From Allolobophora icterica (lineage: Eukaryota > Annelida > Clitellata > Crassiclitellata > Lumbricidae), in assembly GCA_963556255.1 (NCBI GenBank), contig OY744613.1, positions 50,217,745-50,281,744 on the forward strand: DNA of 64,000 bases, read 5' to 3'. Shown here one piece after another: positions 25,498 through 35,775 of the stretch. Under the pieces are notes generated by a model. The model saw only the letters and a list, made by a program, of their open reading frames with translations, was not told where the DNA came from and ran no database searches. Both the position numbers and the translations under genes were made by a program. The first letter of the stretch is position 1. Every line of letters starts with the position of its first letter.

Positions 25498-27066
25498 ATG
25501 AACTTATATAGCGCCCCTTCGAGAAATCTACTCAGTGGCTCTTCCGACCCAGGCCCGGTCAAAAAGAAAGGTCTTAAGAAGTCCATAGAAAGTACCTGAG
25601 AGGTCTATAGGGAGAGAGCGGAGGGAGGGATGGAGGTCATTCCAAGCGGTAGGACCCATCACGGAGAATGCCCTACGCTGCGCCATAGCAGTATGCGCAT
25701 AGAAGACAGCAACATCACCCCGGGAGGCCGAGCGCAAGGCACGGCCCCCCGCACAAGCGGAAGTTAAAGTAAAGAGCTCGCAGAGGTAGGCCGGGGCCCG
25801 CCCTAGGACACAGTGCCACGCCATGGTGGAGACCCTGTAATGAATGCGATGCTGGGCAGGTAGCCAATGGAGAACGTCTCGCATAAATTCAGAGACGTGG
25901 TCAAACCTGGAGATACCGCCAACCAAGCGTGCAGCCGACCGCAAAACCCTCTCTAGACAAACAATGCGAGTCTGAGGAAGTCCAACAAAGAGAGAGGAGC
26001 AATAATCCAAACGATTGACAATAAATGCATGTACCAGAGTGGAAGCCGTGGAGAATGAAAGGGAGCGGGAGACAACACGCAGTTGGCGCAGTTGATAATA
26101 ACAAGCACGAGTCAGTTCATGAATGTGCTTAGAAAAGGAGAGTTCTTGGTCAAGAATGACACCTAGGTCACGAACAGAAGTAGAAAAGGTAAAGGAGGGG
26201 AATTCAGTGGCAAGAAACGTCAAATCAAGCTTGGCGAGTTGTTGACGAGTGCAAAACCATAATGTACTGAGTCTTCGAAGGATTGAGACGCAGACGATTA
26301 GATGACATCCAGGCATTAAGGGTGGAAGTAGCATCTGACACAAGCCGAACAGCAGCAGCAGCCTCATTGCAGAGTAGTGAGTGTAAGACTGGAGGTTATC
26401 GGCATAGCTGTGACTCGAAAGCGAGCAGGATGCAAGAAGAGAGCCTAGATCAGCCGTGAAGAGAATGTAAAGTAGAGCACCAAGAACAGAGCCTTGGGGG
26501 AGGCCAGAAGGAGCAGGAAGCCAGAGGGAACGAGAAGAGCCAAAGACAACAGAGGAGGAACGATCAGAGAGGTAGGATGCGAGCCAGGCAAAAGGTAAGG
26601 CCGTGATTCCAAACGATAAAGAAAGGAGGCGCAAGAGAATATCATGATCGACGGAGTCGAAGGCGGCGCTCACGTCGTAAAGGGCCAGAAGAGTAACCTC
26701 GGCTCTATCAATGGCACAATAGATATCAGAAAGAAGATGATGAAGAAGGGTATCAGTAGAGTGCCCCTTGCGAAAGCCAGATTGGCATGGAGGGAGTAGC
26801 TTGTTAGAATCGAGATAGTTAAACAATAATTGCCTAGCTACCAACTTTTCAACAATTTTAGATATGAAAGTGACATTAGCTATAGGCCTATAGCTAGATG
26901 CCGTAGACGGGTCAAGACCCGACTGCTTGAGAGTAGGCGTGATGATCGATCTTTTCTGCGAGGCAGGAAGAACTCCTTCACGACGGGATGTATTGCAGAG
27001 AAGAGTTAAGAGCGGAAGGAGAATGTCGATCGCTTCGCGAATTAGAAACGAGGGTAGAGGATCGAG
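25498..27066 (-). mobile_element. L2/CR1-group LINE, 3' half
   Basis: The minus strand runs from GVLPASQKRSIITPTLKQSG and SSYRPIANVTFISKIVEKL (about 26840-27060) through the RT to the C-terminal domain and a short 3' end (GGCGCTATATAAGTTCATG). The endonuclease half is missing. Shorter relatives are at 30783-31300 (minus), 40990-41341 (minus), 47495-48110 (plus) and 49965-50210 (minus). Confidence 0.8.
25528..26844 (-). pseudogene. LINE reverse transcriptase
   Basis: An open frame of 438 codons carries QSGFRKGHSTDTLL, LYDVSAAFDSVDHDIL (catalytic Asp), SGLPQGSVLGALLYILF, and YADN where the family has YADD, so one catalytic Asp is replaced by Asn. Between about 26230 and 26400 two compensating frameshifts hide the usual WMSSNRLRLNPSKTQ segment, which is still readable in another frame. 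The thumb and C-terminal parts (FSVMGPTAWNDLHPSLR) are normal. The frame extends upstream without Met to about 27063. The loss of YADD and the shifts make it inactive. Confidence 0.8.
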
Positions 27067-27282
27067 CTAAGAAGAATTAGGCTGAGAGGCAAGCACCATA
27101 CGTGTTGGGATTTGGGTAAATGCCACCGGGTGGTCCTACCTAGCGGGATACCATCCCTTATGGATCTCCCTGAGTTCAACATCTGACCGATATATGTCAA
27201 TCGAAACAATGTGAATGTAGCTGATATTGGCTGTACGATGACTAATTTCTGTGTTTCATCTTTTGTACTCTAATGTTATGTT
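27067..27282. other. Non-coding with an element end
   Basis: CGTGTTGGGATTTGGGTAAATG at about 27109-27130 matches the right end of the element at 55813-56172, so a fragment of that family ends here. No gene is seen. Confidence 0.5.
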
Positions 27283-27587
27283 ATGTTATGTCATTTATAT
27301 GGGATCTCATTTACTCTGAACAAGCACATCAAAACCCATACACGAGAAAAAGCATCAAAGAAGGAACACAAGTGCGAATTCTGTGACAAGTCGTTTAAAG
27401 ACGCTTCCAAGCTGATAACGCACTTGAGGATTCATACGGGAGAGAAAGCGTACAGTTATACACATGCAATTTATGTGAGAACTCATTTACAGTTAAATTT
27501 AATCTGAATAGACACATGAAAACTCATACAGGGGAAAAGCCTTACACATGTCAGTTATGTCTGAAGTCATTTGCAGAGGATGCAACT
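27283..27587 (+). pseudogene. Divergent small ZNF gene, 5' part
   Basis: The frame starts within a finger ([16 protein letters not shown]) and continues [26 protein letters not shown]. After a frameshift near 27455 it reads [40 protein letters not shown]. At 27587 a hAT element interrupts it. The ending ATLMLHMRTHTRESLN resumes at 28685. The finger sequences differ from both other ZNF groups in this window. The frameshift and missing first Cys pair point to a pseudogene. Confidence 0.65.
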
Positions 27588-28684
27588 CAGTGGCGTAGAA
27601 AGGTTTATGGGGGCCCTTGTGCAGAGCTTCCATGGTGGGCCCCTTGAACCCTCTTCGATTTGAAACAACAAAAACGCTGTGCAAAAGCGCTGGGCCTTTT
27701 GCATATTTGCACCGTGAGATATAGACCCCTATGCAAATATCATAAATCGCACCGTAAATTAAATATTAATTAAATAATTACATTTTAATTATTTCCTCCG
27801 ATTTATTTTTAGAAAACATTTTTTTATTTCCCAAGCTAACATAAAAATTGAACTAGGCATAATTAATCTAAAAACATTGTTCCATCTGCTAACACTGCTA
27901 AAGTGAATTATCCACACTTAAATTCTGTCAAATTGTGAAACAGTTGCTTTGGTTGATAAAAATAACGAAACAATTTAACAAATTGGACAAGTGTTTAGTC
28001 TACGGTAGGTCTAGTTTAGAAAGAAGAATCAGAAAATTCCGAAGAGTTAAAACGTTCGTTTGCCAGCCTTCTCTTGTGCAAAAAATATCTACCACTTTTG
28101 AAGTGTCAAGCTTTCTGGCATGTTCATTTTCAATTGACAACGTTGCCAAGTCGCTCAGCCGCTCTTCTGACATTGGAAATCGTAAATAGTTTTGATTAGC
28201 TTCAATTTTGAAAATGATGGTTCACACGTCGCAACAGTCATTATGAAATTGTCAATTTAAATTAGGCCTACACAAGGTACTACAAAGTAATAATATTCCA
28301 TACTGCATAGTAAAAAATATCAGCAAAAATTCTATAAATTTTAAACATGTCGCCGTCGGTCATGACATCAATATATTTATACGTCAGTAAAACTGCTTCC
28401 GTCCAAAGACTGCATAAAGAATTTATTATGGCACACTGGTTGTTTACTAAATCATGCATTTGGACATTCCAGCTTTAGAATCAGCCAATAAAACTATTGA
28501 GTCGAGTCATTTGAGTGTGTATACAGAAGCCTACTGTGTACGCTGTTGCTAACTTGCTTTACATGTAGATTTAGGTCTACTTGCATTTTAGGCTAAAAAT
28601 GACTCTACTCGCTGCCAGGGGCCCTCTAACCGCCGGGGGTCCTTGTGCACTGCACAACCTGCACAACCCATTGCTACGCCTCTG
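27588..28684 (-). mobile_element. hAT element in the small ZNF gene, 1097 bp
   Basis: The ends are CAGTGGCGTAG and (reverse complement) CAGAGGCGTAG. ATGCAACT at 27580-27587 and 28685-28692 is a perfect 8-bp target duplication. Inside, the minus strand keeps the hAT dimerisation region. Without the insertion the ZNF frame reads SFAEDATLMLHMRTHT. Confidence 0.92.
28010..28265 (-). pseudogene. hAT transposase C-terminal (dimerisation) remnant
   Basis: The minus strand reads MTVATCEPSFSKLKLIKTIY and then, after a one-step shift, RFPMSEERLSDLATLSIENE and ARKLDTSKVVDIF. This is the signature of the C-terminal dimerisation domain of hAT transposases (CERSFSKLKLIK...SEERL..LALLSIE). The catalytic domain is missing. 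It belongs to the element at 27588-28684. Confidence 0.75.
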
Positions 28685-28733
28685 ATGCAACTCTTATGTT
28701 GCACATGAGAACCCATACTAGAGAAAGCTTGAA
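28685..28733 (+). pseudogene. Divergent small ZNF gene, 3' end
   Basis: The reading frame resumes after the hAT element as ATLMLHMRTHTRESLN and stops at a TAA at 28731-28733. It completes the last finger (C..C from the 5' part, H...H here). Confidence 0.7.
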
Positions 28734-29013
28734 TTAAAGAAATGACTGGTGATAGTTTTATTTGGAATGCAATGCTTCGTGGTTCAGCGACATGGTTTCA
28801 GTAACGAACCTGGAGGCTTATAAAAATATTTTTGGAAAAAATATTTAAAGCAGGTGGGATATCATGGAGCATATTTCAAGTTTTTTGTTGTCTGGTGCAT
28901 GAATTGACAACAGTGGTATTACAATAGAGAAAGACAGTGTAAACGGATTAGTCACATAGGAAATGCAATCCTTAAAAAATGCTTAAGTGTAGAGGCCAAG
29001 CGAGGAATTCTAT
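28734..29013. other. 3' flank of the small ZNF gene
   Basis: AT-rich non-coding sequence with no recognisable feature. Confidence 0.4.
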
Positions 29014-29278
29014 AAAAAAATATCTAGACGTATGCTGCTGGACTTATGTGTAAAAGAGGCAGAAACGGCCCCAATGAAGCAGAAAATGCTTTTAACAGCT
29101 GTTTATTAAAGATTATTTCGACATGACGTAACATGGACATTCAGTTCGTTCTTTGGTATTTCCTCGTGCTTGCAAAGTTTATCTTTCCAAAAGATGGATG
29201 ATCCTAATTAGAAAACGTTCTTCATTCAGCTTTAACATAATTTACTTCTTCGGATATTATGCCTTTGTCCATGTTTTT

Positions 29279-29518
29279 TCATAAGTGCGTAGTCATCATA
29301 AGATCTTCAGAGAAATATTGTGTTTCGGCAGCACCGGAATGAGACAGCTGTTTATTGTTATACCTGAACCCCACTGTATGGAATTCTTTGCTTAATGACC
29401 TAACTAAATTACCAGTGTAAGGGTCATATACACTTTTGTTTGTTGCCCACACTGGATAATGTGAAAACATTGCACACAACAACAAAATTACGAACACGTA
29501 GGCCGGACTACTTGCCAT
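29279..29518 (-). CDS. Small predicted secreted peptide, 79 residues
   Basis: The frame begins MASSPAYVFVILLLCAMFSH. This is a typical signal peptide, with a hydrophobic core at about residues 7-17 and a likely cleavage after VWA. A mature part of about 54 residues follows (TNKSVYDPYTGNLVRSL...), ending SEDLMMTTHL, without cysteines. A TATA box (TATAAAA, 29543-29549) lies about 25 bases before the ATG and AATAAA (29102-29107) about 170 bases after the stop, so a compact intronless gene is plausible. Homologous but decayed copies occur in the three other modules, which share NL(V/I)RSL.KEFHTVG. I do not recognise the family. It may be a real multicopy gene, or one exon of a larger gene carried along by duplication. 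Confidence 0.5.
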   Translation of the reverse strand: MASSPAYVFVILLLCAMFSHYPVWATNKSVYDPYTGNLVRSLSKEFHTVGFRYNNKQLSHSGAAETQYFSEDLMMTTHL

Positions 29519-29542
29519 TTTAATGAAAACGTGAGTCTTTTA

Positions 29543-29549
29543 TTTTATA
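29543..29549 (-). promoter_or_regulatory. TATA box of the small secreted-peptide gene
   Basis: TATAAAA on the minus strand lies 25-31 bases upstream of the ATG. The paralogue in copy 2 (near 34230) has lost it (ACAAAAAAAAA), together with its ATG. Confidence 0.45.
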
Positions 29550-29813
29550 CAAGCGAATTAACTTTAAATGCAGACTGCAGAGAATTCCGAATTCATATTT
29601 ACAAAAGTTCTTCATGCAAAATATTTCAAATGCCTTTTGTATTTTATAAAAACCAATTTGCTCAGAATTTCTGACCAAGACATGCCTTGTGGGACCTCAT
29701 ACAAATGTCGCCATGTGCAAAATACTAACAACAGTTGCTGAAGTCGCTGGCACACACCGTAGCTTTTCACGCAGTGGATTTAACCCTCGTAGCATGTTGG
29801 GGTCCATATACGG

Positions 29814-30485
29814 GGTAAACGTAGGCCTACGTTTTAGCGTAATTAATTAGTGGACGAAATGTCCACGTTCGCTTTAGCGTAATTAATTATTGGAAGCTGT
29901 ATGAGCGATGAAAATAGAAATCAAACTGGAAGCTGCATGAGCGATGAAAATATGAGTCAAACTGGAAGCTGGCTAAGCGATGAAAATGGAGATCAAACGA
30001 GAAGCTGGGTGTGCGAAGAAGGTAATCCTCCAGGTTAGGTGCGTTAATTATATGTAGGCTACACTCTTATAGTGGATAGTTATCAGCAATTGTGATGACT
30101 GATGAAAATATAACTCAAACTAGAAGTTGGATGATTGATGAAAATATTATTGAAACTAGAAGCTGGATAAATGATGAAAATATTGCTTAATAAAACGGAA
30201 ACTAGAAGACTTTGGAATTGCGATGAAACTATATCGTTTAACGCCGATATCATTGCCGTGGATGAGCGATGAAAACATGTCATAGTAAAACTTGAAATAG
30301 GAGCTGGATATGCGATGAAAATGAGCTAAAACTGGAAGCTGGATGGATGAACGATTAAAACGTGTAATATTAAACTAAACTAGAAGCTGGAAGGTGGATG
30401 AAATAATTATTTACGCTATTCATTTTATCGAAATCCTGCCAATAATTAGGCCTAATTACGCTAAAGCGTACGTTTAGGCCCTACC
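29814..30485. mobile_element. Core-repeat element, end type 1, copy 1
   Basis: The ends begin GGTAAACGTA...CGTTTTAGCG and finish CGCTAAAGCGTACGTTTA...CC. The interior has about nine copies of the core words AACTGGAAGCTGGAT and CGATGAAAATAT. The target duplication is TCCATATGG on the right (30486-30494) and TCCATAT-AC-GG on the left (29803-29813). Compared with 41397-42044, it has extra GGCCTA or similar at four places (29824, 30057, 30449, 30477). Confidence 0.85.
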
Positions 30486-30782
30486 TCCATATGGACCCCA
30501 AGCGCGTTTTCATTTAAATAAAAGGCAGGGATACCGTACATTTAAGAAGCTGAAATTTTATGACTTTTCATCATTTATGGCTAGGAATAATTCCTGTTAA
30601 AATAAATATTCCACACCACTTGTGGGCCCTGGTATGAGATGATTATAGCCTACACTTGAGGTGTTGGGGTCCAAATGGACCCCAATGGTAATAATGCATT
30701 TGGAGACAACACAGAAATTTAATTTTGCAACTTAATTCAAGATTTTACATTGCAGTGTCATTGGTTTAGTTTATGTAACAAT

Positions 30783-31300
30783 ATATTTGTTCATTCATTC
30801 ATTCATTCTGAGAATTTATATGGCGCCCCTTCAAGTTACATACATACTCAGGAGCACTCCCAGTCAAACAACGGCTAAAAAGAAAGACTTGGAATGATTT
30901 ATGTAACGCAGGAAATTGTTCAGAGGGAGTATAGGCGCAGTTCCAGCGGGAGTCCATTCCAAGTAGAGGGACCAACAACTGAGAAATCCTGACGCTGCCT
31001 AGTAGAAGAACGAGGACATGGGACCAAGAGCAACCCTCTGGTCGAGGAGTGAAGTGCCCGACGTGCTACGACGTCGGACACCGGACGGCAAAGGTCGCGT
31101 AGGCAAGATGGGGCGCAGTCAAGAAGACAGCGAAAGAGTAAAGCAGCGACCCGACAGGCTGGGCAATAGGGAGCCAGCGTAACACATCGCGCATATAGGC
31201 AGAGACAGGAGCATACTTGGAGTCACGCCCGACGAGTCGAGCAGTTGAGCGTAGAACCCGTAGCTACTCAACGAGTTGGAGCTCCTCAATCACATGATAC
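30783..31300 (-). mobile_element. LINE 3' end with (ATTC)n tail
   Basis: The start is the short tandem TTCATTCATTCATTC, then GAATTTATATGGCGCCCCTTC, like the end of the LINE at 25498. Minus-strand post-RT coding relics follow. It is inserted in the piggyBac element. Confidence 0.75.
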
Positions 31301-31483
31301 AGAGAGAAGCAAATGAAAAAGAAGCGTGTGATATGGACTGTTTGTAGCAATTTGTACTGTTGTAAACTATATTGATATTTATGTATGTGTTACTCAGTTT
31401 CAACACAATTTAGCTCTTGGTTTTGTGTGATTACATAAGTTCATGACAAAAAAATATAGATAGCAACCAACATCAAGCCAGAC

Positions 31484-31614
31484 CTCAAAGAAAATGTGGT
31501 AGGCGCAAATTATTCACTTAAAGAAGACAAAAAATACGGACAGTTTGTGGCAAATGTAGATCCTTTGTAAGTGATGGACGCAGTAATTTGGTGTGCACAT
31601 CATGCGAAAAATGA
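31484..31614 (+). pseudogene. piggyBac transposase Cys-rich C-terminus
   Basis: The frame PQRKCGRRKLFT, one stop, then RRQKIRTVCGKCRSFVSDG and LVCTSCEK, ending at a TGA, has the C-x2-C...C-x2-C pattern of the piggyBac C-terminal domain. It lies next to the right end of its element, as in intact piggyBacs. The rest of the transposase is lost. Confidence 0.6.
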
Positions 31615-31939
31615 TGTAAACAACGTGTCAGATGCGTTTGTACTAGAGTTTAGTATTTTTTGGCCTATCATAAAAACAGTATAAATCTTGATGTGACTGT
31701 TGTAGTTGTATGCTCAGGAACATAAGTAGTCATAGGTAGACAAGTATACTCGACTACCACCTTCAGTAGATATTCTAAATATTACTATAAGAGGCACAAA
31801 AATTACTAAATACAGGGACAAGTTTGAAATTTTAGTAATTTCCCTGCCTTCTTGCTTTTTCTTTTTCAGTTCCTTTAATCACCCAATAACGTCATAACAA
31901 CTGCCACCTTTTTATTAGAAAGCAAAACAGTATATGACC

Positions 31940-32146
31940 GAGGGGCCTAACGTTGGTCTAAAAAGCGGGGGGCACCAATTTCTTACATGTAGGCTATACA
32001 CGAAGCAAGGCGGAGACCGCGATCTCTGGGATAGCACAATAATAAAATATTGATTGGCATTGTTCAAAAGTGGGGGGTACGGTACCCCCAGTCCAAAAAA
32101 TAGGGGGGGGCAGGTACCCCTCGCACCCCCACAAATTACGCGTATG
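31940..32146 (+). mobile_element. hAT-type MITE, GGCGTAA family, copy 2
   Basis: ATATGACC at 31932-31939 and 32147-32154 is a perfect 8-bp target duplication. The body contains GGTCTAAAAAG, ACACGAAGCAAGGCGGAGAC, AATAAAATATTGATTGGCAT and ACAAATTACGCG. It sits within the piggyBac element. Confidence 0.85.
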
Positions 32147-32507
32147 ATATGACCACATATCCTATTGCTACTACATAACGTTCTACCAATAATCCGTTGG
32201 TTTTAACATTGGGGTCCATAATTATGGATCCCAACACCCTAAGTGTGACTAACTTAGCGACATACTACGAGGGTTAAATGTACAAATCTTGAGCCTTTTT
32301 TAAATCCTCCCATGGTTTATCAGACCGTCAGGCTCGGGAAAAAAGTTTCGGCAGGGCTTCCAGATACATCATAACTTAGTTTGCTGCTGTCGATGGGTGT
32401 TCCTGACCAACAAGATTTGTATCCGTCCGTAGGTATTTGTCGTAGGCTATGATGCATATAGGCTTGATAATTTTTTTAATTCTTGAGTTTTGTTTAATGA
32501 CTTCATA

Positions 32508-32640
32508 TTGACAGTCGGTCTTGGTCTTGGTATTGCGAGACCAAGACCAAGACTTTGAACCTCAAGACCAAGACCAAGACTTTTAAAAACGAACTCGAGT
32601 GCATTCGAGACCAAGACCTTGGTGTCGAGGACAAGTCTTC
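32508..32640 (+). repeat. CTTGGT/ACCAAG repeat block, copy 1
   Basis: It is built from GGTCTTGGTCTTGGTATTGC followed by its inverse, and AAGACCAAGACTTTGAACCTC units. Relatives are at 34926-35097, 37360-37448 and 49750-49910, always beside a secreted-peptide module. Function unknown. Confidence 0.7.
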
Positions 32641-33615
32641 GAAGAATTCTCCTCCGTCCTTGAGTTTCTTGTCACTCGCAATACTCAACTCCTCATTCTC
32701 GGCGACTTCAATCTACACCTGGAGGACCCTACCATTCCTACTTCGTTACGATTCCTCGAACTTCTCACTCAGTTTGGCCTCCGCCAGCACGTCAATCAAG
32801 CCACACATCAACTTGGTTGATGGCTTGATCTCGTCATTACCTCTGATGACGACCAAGTTACGGACCTTCTCATCCTTCCTCCTACGATCTCCGATCATTC
32901 GTATCTCAAATTTACTCTACCATCAGTTCACCTACAGCCAATCCACTCCATTCGGAAGATGCGAGGATGGAAATCGTTTGACTCTCAGGCTTTCAGCGTC
33001 GCTATCAGAGACTCTCTCCTCTCGTCACCGGGTCCTGCACTTGACATTCTCACGGTTCCTCAATTATTTGATCTCTACACCTCCACCGTTACCAGTCTGC
33101 TGGATTCCATGCTTCCATGTCGTCAAGTAAAGACCCGTCATCGACCATTGGCCGTCTGGTTCGACGCCGACTGTCATAAACTTCGCCGTCGCACCCGTTG
33201 CTTGGAGCGACGCTCTCGCTGGACCAAGGATCCTAATGACCGATTGGCTTGGATTACCCGGCTTCGTGCCCTTCATCGTCTCTACCATCGCAAGGAGGCT
33301 GCTCACTGGGAGAAGCTGGTCTCACGCAATAACAAAAACACAAGACGCCTTTGGTCTTCCATCTCGGGTCTACTGGGCCGGCCTTCTCATCCTTCAGACA
33401 TTCCTGCCTTCTCCGCAAATGAATTCTTGACTATGCTCACGGAAAAGACTGACCGACTCAGAGCCTCCACATCGGATGCTCCTCCACCGACGTTTACCAC
33501 AACGTCTTCTGCTTTTGACGATTTCCGACCCATATCGGACTCGGACCTTCGTACAGTTCTTTCATCAGTTAATATAAATTCTTGTGAATTAGATCCTCTT
33601 CCCCCTTTCATCTAG
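32641..33615 (+). pseudogene. LINE endonuclease fragment
   Basis: The plus strand reads LLILGDFNLHLEDPTIPTS (endonuclease GDFN motif), WLDLVITSDDDQ, ISDHSYLKFTL (the SDH motif of AP-type endonucleases), then the linker to the RT (HRPLAVWFDADCHKLRRRTR, 32959-33615). There is one early stop and a frameshift near 32820. The RT is missing: at about 33614 the sequence joins secreted-peptide module copy 2. It probably belongs to the same L2/CR1 group as the LINE at 25498-27066. Confidence 0.75.
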
Positions 33616-34925
33616 ACGTATGCTGCTGGACTTATGTGTAAAAGAAGCTGAAACGGCTACTATGAACTTAAGGAACAGAGAAAATATCTTCAATGGATTT
33701 ATGGACGTATACGAGGGTCGAACACTGAAGAAGCATAAAATGCCTTTAACAACTGTTTTATTGAAGGTTATCTCTACATGACGTAACATCTCCTGCTCAA
33801 CATCGCAGTCAGTTTCTTCTATGGTACTTCCCTGTGCTTGCAAAGTTTATCTTTCCAAAAGATGGATGATCCTAATTAGAAAACGTTCTTCATTCATGTA
33901 CCAGTTTCAACATAATTTACTTCTTCGGATATTTATGCTTTTGCCCATGTTTTTTTCATAAGTGCGTAGTCATCATTAAGCTCTTCAGAGAAATATTGTG
34001 TTTCGACAGCAACGAAATGAGACAGCTGCTAATTGTGATAACTGAACCCCACTGTATGGGATTATTTGCTTAATGACCTAACTAAAGTAGCAGTTTAAGG
34101 GACACGTACACTTTTATTTGTTGCCCACACTGGATAATGTGAAAACATTGCACACAACAAGAAAATTACGAACACGTAGGCCATAGGCCTACTACTTGCA
34201 ATTTTAATGAAAACGTGAGTCTTTTTTTTTGTTCAAGCGAATTAACTTTAAATGCAGACTGCAGAGAATTCCGAATTCGTATTTACAAAAGTTCTTCATG
34301 CAAAATGTTTCAAATGCCTTTTGTATTTTTTAAAAGCGAATTTGCTCAGAATTTCTTACCAAGACATGCCTCGTGGGACCTAATACAAATGTCGCAATGT
34401 GGAAAATACTTTCCACAGGTGCTGAAGTCGCTGGCACACACCGTAGCATTCAAGCACTGGATTTAAATGTACAAATCTCGAGCCTTTTTAAAATCCTCCC
34501 ATGGTTTATCTGGATACGGAAATTTCGCCCCCGGAAGATTCGCCCCCGACATTTCGCCCCCGGGAAGATTCGCCCCCCGGAAGTTTCGCCTCCGGGATCT
34601 ATGATGAAAATGTAACTAGAAGACTAGAAGTGGGATCTATGATGAAAATGTAACTAAGACTAGAAGCTGGATCGACGGGGGCGAAACTTCCCGGGGCGAA
34701 ATGTCGGGGGCGAATCTTCCGGGGGAGAATCTTCCGTAGGCGAAAAGTCCTAGAACCGGTTTATCAGACCGTCTGGCTCGGAAAAAAGTCTCGGCAGGGC
34801 TTCCAGATACATCATAACTTAGTTGCTGCTGTCGTCGGGTGTTCCTGACCAAGAAGATTTTTATCCGTCCGTAGATGCATTTAGGCTTGATAATTTTTTT
34901 ATTTCTTGAATTTTGTTAAATGACT
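33614..34925 (-). repeat. Secreted-peptide module, copy 2
   Basis: Collinear with copy 1 (29014-32507 without its piggyBac). The peptide frame is dead: the ATG is TTG, the TATA box is lost and stops are present in 33960-34210. It carries the foldback element 34511-34757, absent from copy 1. Confidence 0.85.
34511..34757. mobile_element. Core-repeat element with TTCGCCCCC arms, 247 bp
   Basis: GGTTTATC at 34503-34510 and 34758-34765 is an 8-bp target duplication. Copy 1 of the module has the uninterrupted site (ATGGTTTATCAGACC, near 32312). Inverted arms of about 70 bp consist of TTCGCCCCCGGAAGA-type repeats. The centre is two copies of the shared core (ATGATGAAAATGTAACTA, AGAAGCTGGAT). Confidence 0.92.
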
Positions 34926-35097
34926 TCATATTGACAGTCGGTCTTGGTCTTGGTATTGCGAGACCAAGACCAAGACTTTGAACCTCAAGACCAAGACCAA
35001 GACTTTTGGTCTAAAGACCAAGACCAAGACCAAGACTTTTAAAAACGAACTCGAGTGCACTCGAGACCAAGACCTTGGTCTCGAGGACAACAAGTCT
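34926..35097 (+). repeat. CTTGGT/ACCAAG repeat block, copy 2
   Basis: As copy 1 but with one extra AAGACCAAGACCAAGAC unit. It abuts the duplicon fragment that follows. Confidence 0.7.
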
Positions 35098-35775
35098 GGT
35101 GAAATCTATCAGAGTTTGAAATAGGTTCAATTGAAACTGAGCTCGTCGAATGAAAACACGACAATCAAACATCATCAACAAAAGGGACCAAAGGTCCGGC
35201 TAGCCAGGACGTTTGCGTAAGACATGATGTATTTCGGCCAATTGTGAATGATGATGTCGAGTGATGATTATCTTAACTATCAAATAACAAATTTATAACT
35301 ATCAAATTTTATCTTAACTATCCAATAACTAAATAATAACAATCAAAAAATCAATAATAAAACCAAAGTAGGACTACAAAACTGCAACAAACGCAGATTT
35401 CCGTCAACGTTGTGCTCAACTAGCAACACGAGTTGTAATTTCGTGAGGTAATTGCTAATCTGTAGTATTAGGCCCATACAGACGAGAAATTATTTATATA
35501 GGTCATTTATTTAACTAGAATTTTGTGACGCCCCTTGTAGAACGTGGGTGCGCAGCTCTCGTTTCAAGGGCTGAAAAGAGGGTAATATACGAATACTATA
35601 ACTGTGTTCTCTTATTATAAACTAAACACTTTATGTACACAAAAAGTATTCACTTCATAGAATAGAATAGAATATTCTTTATTTATTCCTTATAGAATAT
35701 TCCCCAATTTATATTGTTTTTACCAATAGCGTTTCAGTTGAAAACTAACAGCTAGTTATTGATGCTCTCTAATCA
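35098..35775 (+). repeat. Duplicon distal-module fragment
   Basis: The first part matches the 3' flank of duplicons (CAATCAAACATCAT). From 35208 it matches 48150-48660 (CGTGGGTGCGCAGCTCTCG, AAGAGGGTAATATACGAATACTATAAC). A short (AGAAT)n LINE-like tail is inserted at about 35659-35728. It is the remnant of a duplicon preceding B. Confidence 0.75.

Larger units (their letters stand above)
29784..32273 (+). mobile_element. piggyBac element, 2490 bp, decayed
   Basis: TTAA at 29780-29783 and 32274-32277 flank the ends CCCTCGTAGCATG and (reverse complement) CCCTCGTAGTATG. Each end is followed by a GGGGTCCAT..TGGACCCC-type palindrome. The transposase's Cys-rich end survives at 31484-31614. Nested insertions are a core-repeat element (29814-30485), a LINE tail (30783-31300) and a hAT MITE (31940-32146). 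Copy 2 of the surrounding module provides the empty site. Confidence 0.92.
29014..32507 (-). repeat. Secreted-peptide module, copy 1 (contains a piggyBac)
   Basis: It starts at TCTAGACGTATGCTGCTGG and is collinear with 33614-34925. Parts are also collinear, inverted, with 36684-37358 and 49222-49748. It is split by the piggyBac element at 29784-32273. The empty site in copy 2 reads GGATTTAAATGTACAAATC, whereas here GGATTTAA and TTAAATG flank the element. Confidence 0.8.

Noticed and set aside
29784..29813. A 9-bp target duplication fully intact for the core element at 29814
   Set aside because: The left copy reads TCCATATACGG against TCCATATGG on the right, so it is given only as a probable, altered duplication.
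33387..33843. Minus-strand frames over the LINE endonuclease fragment
   Set aside because: No recognisable protein; they oppose a well-supported LINE coding region on the plus strand.
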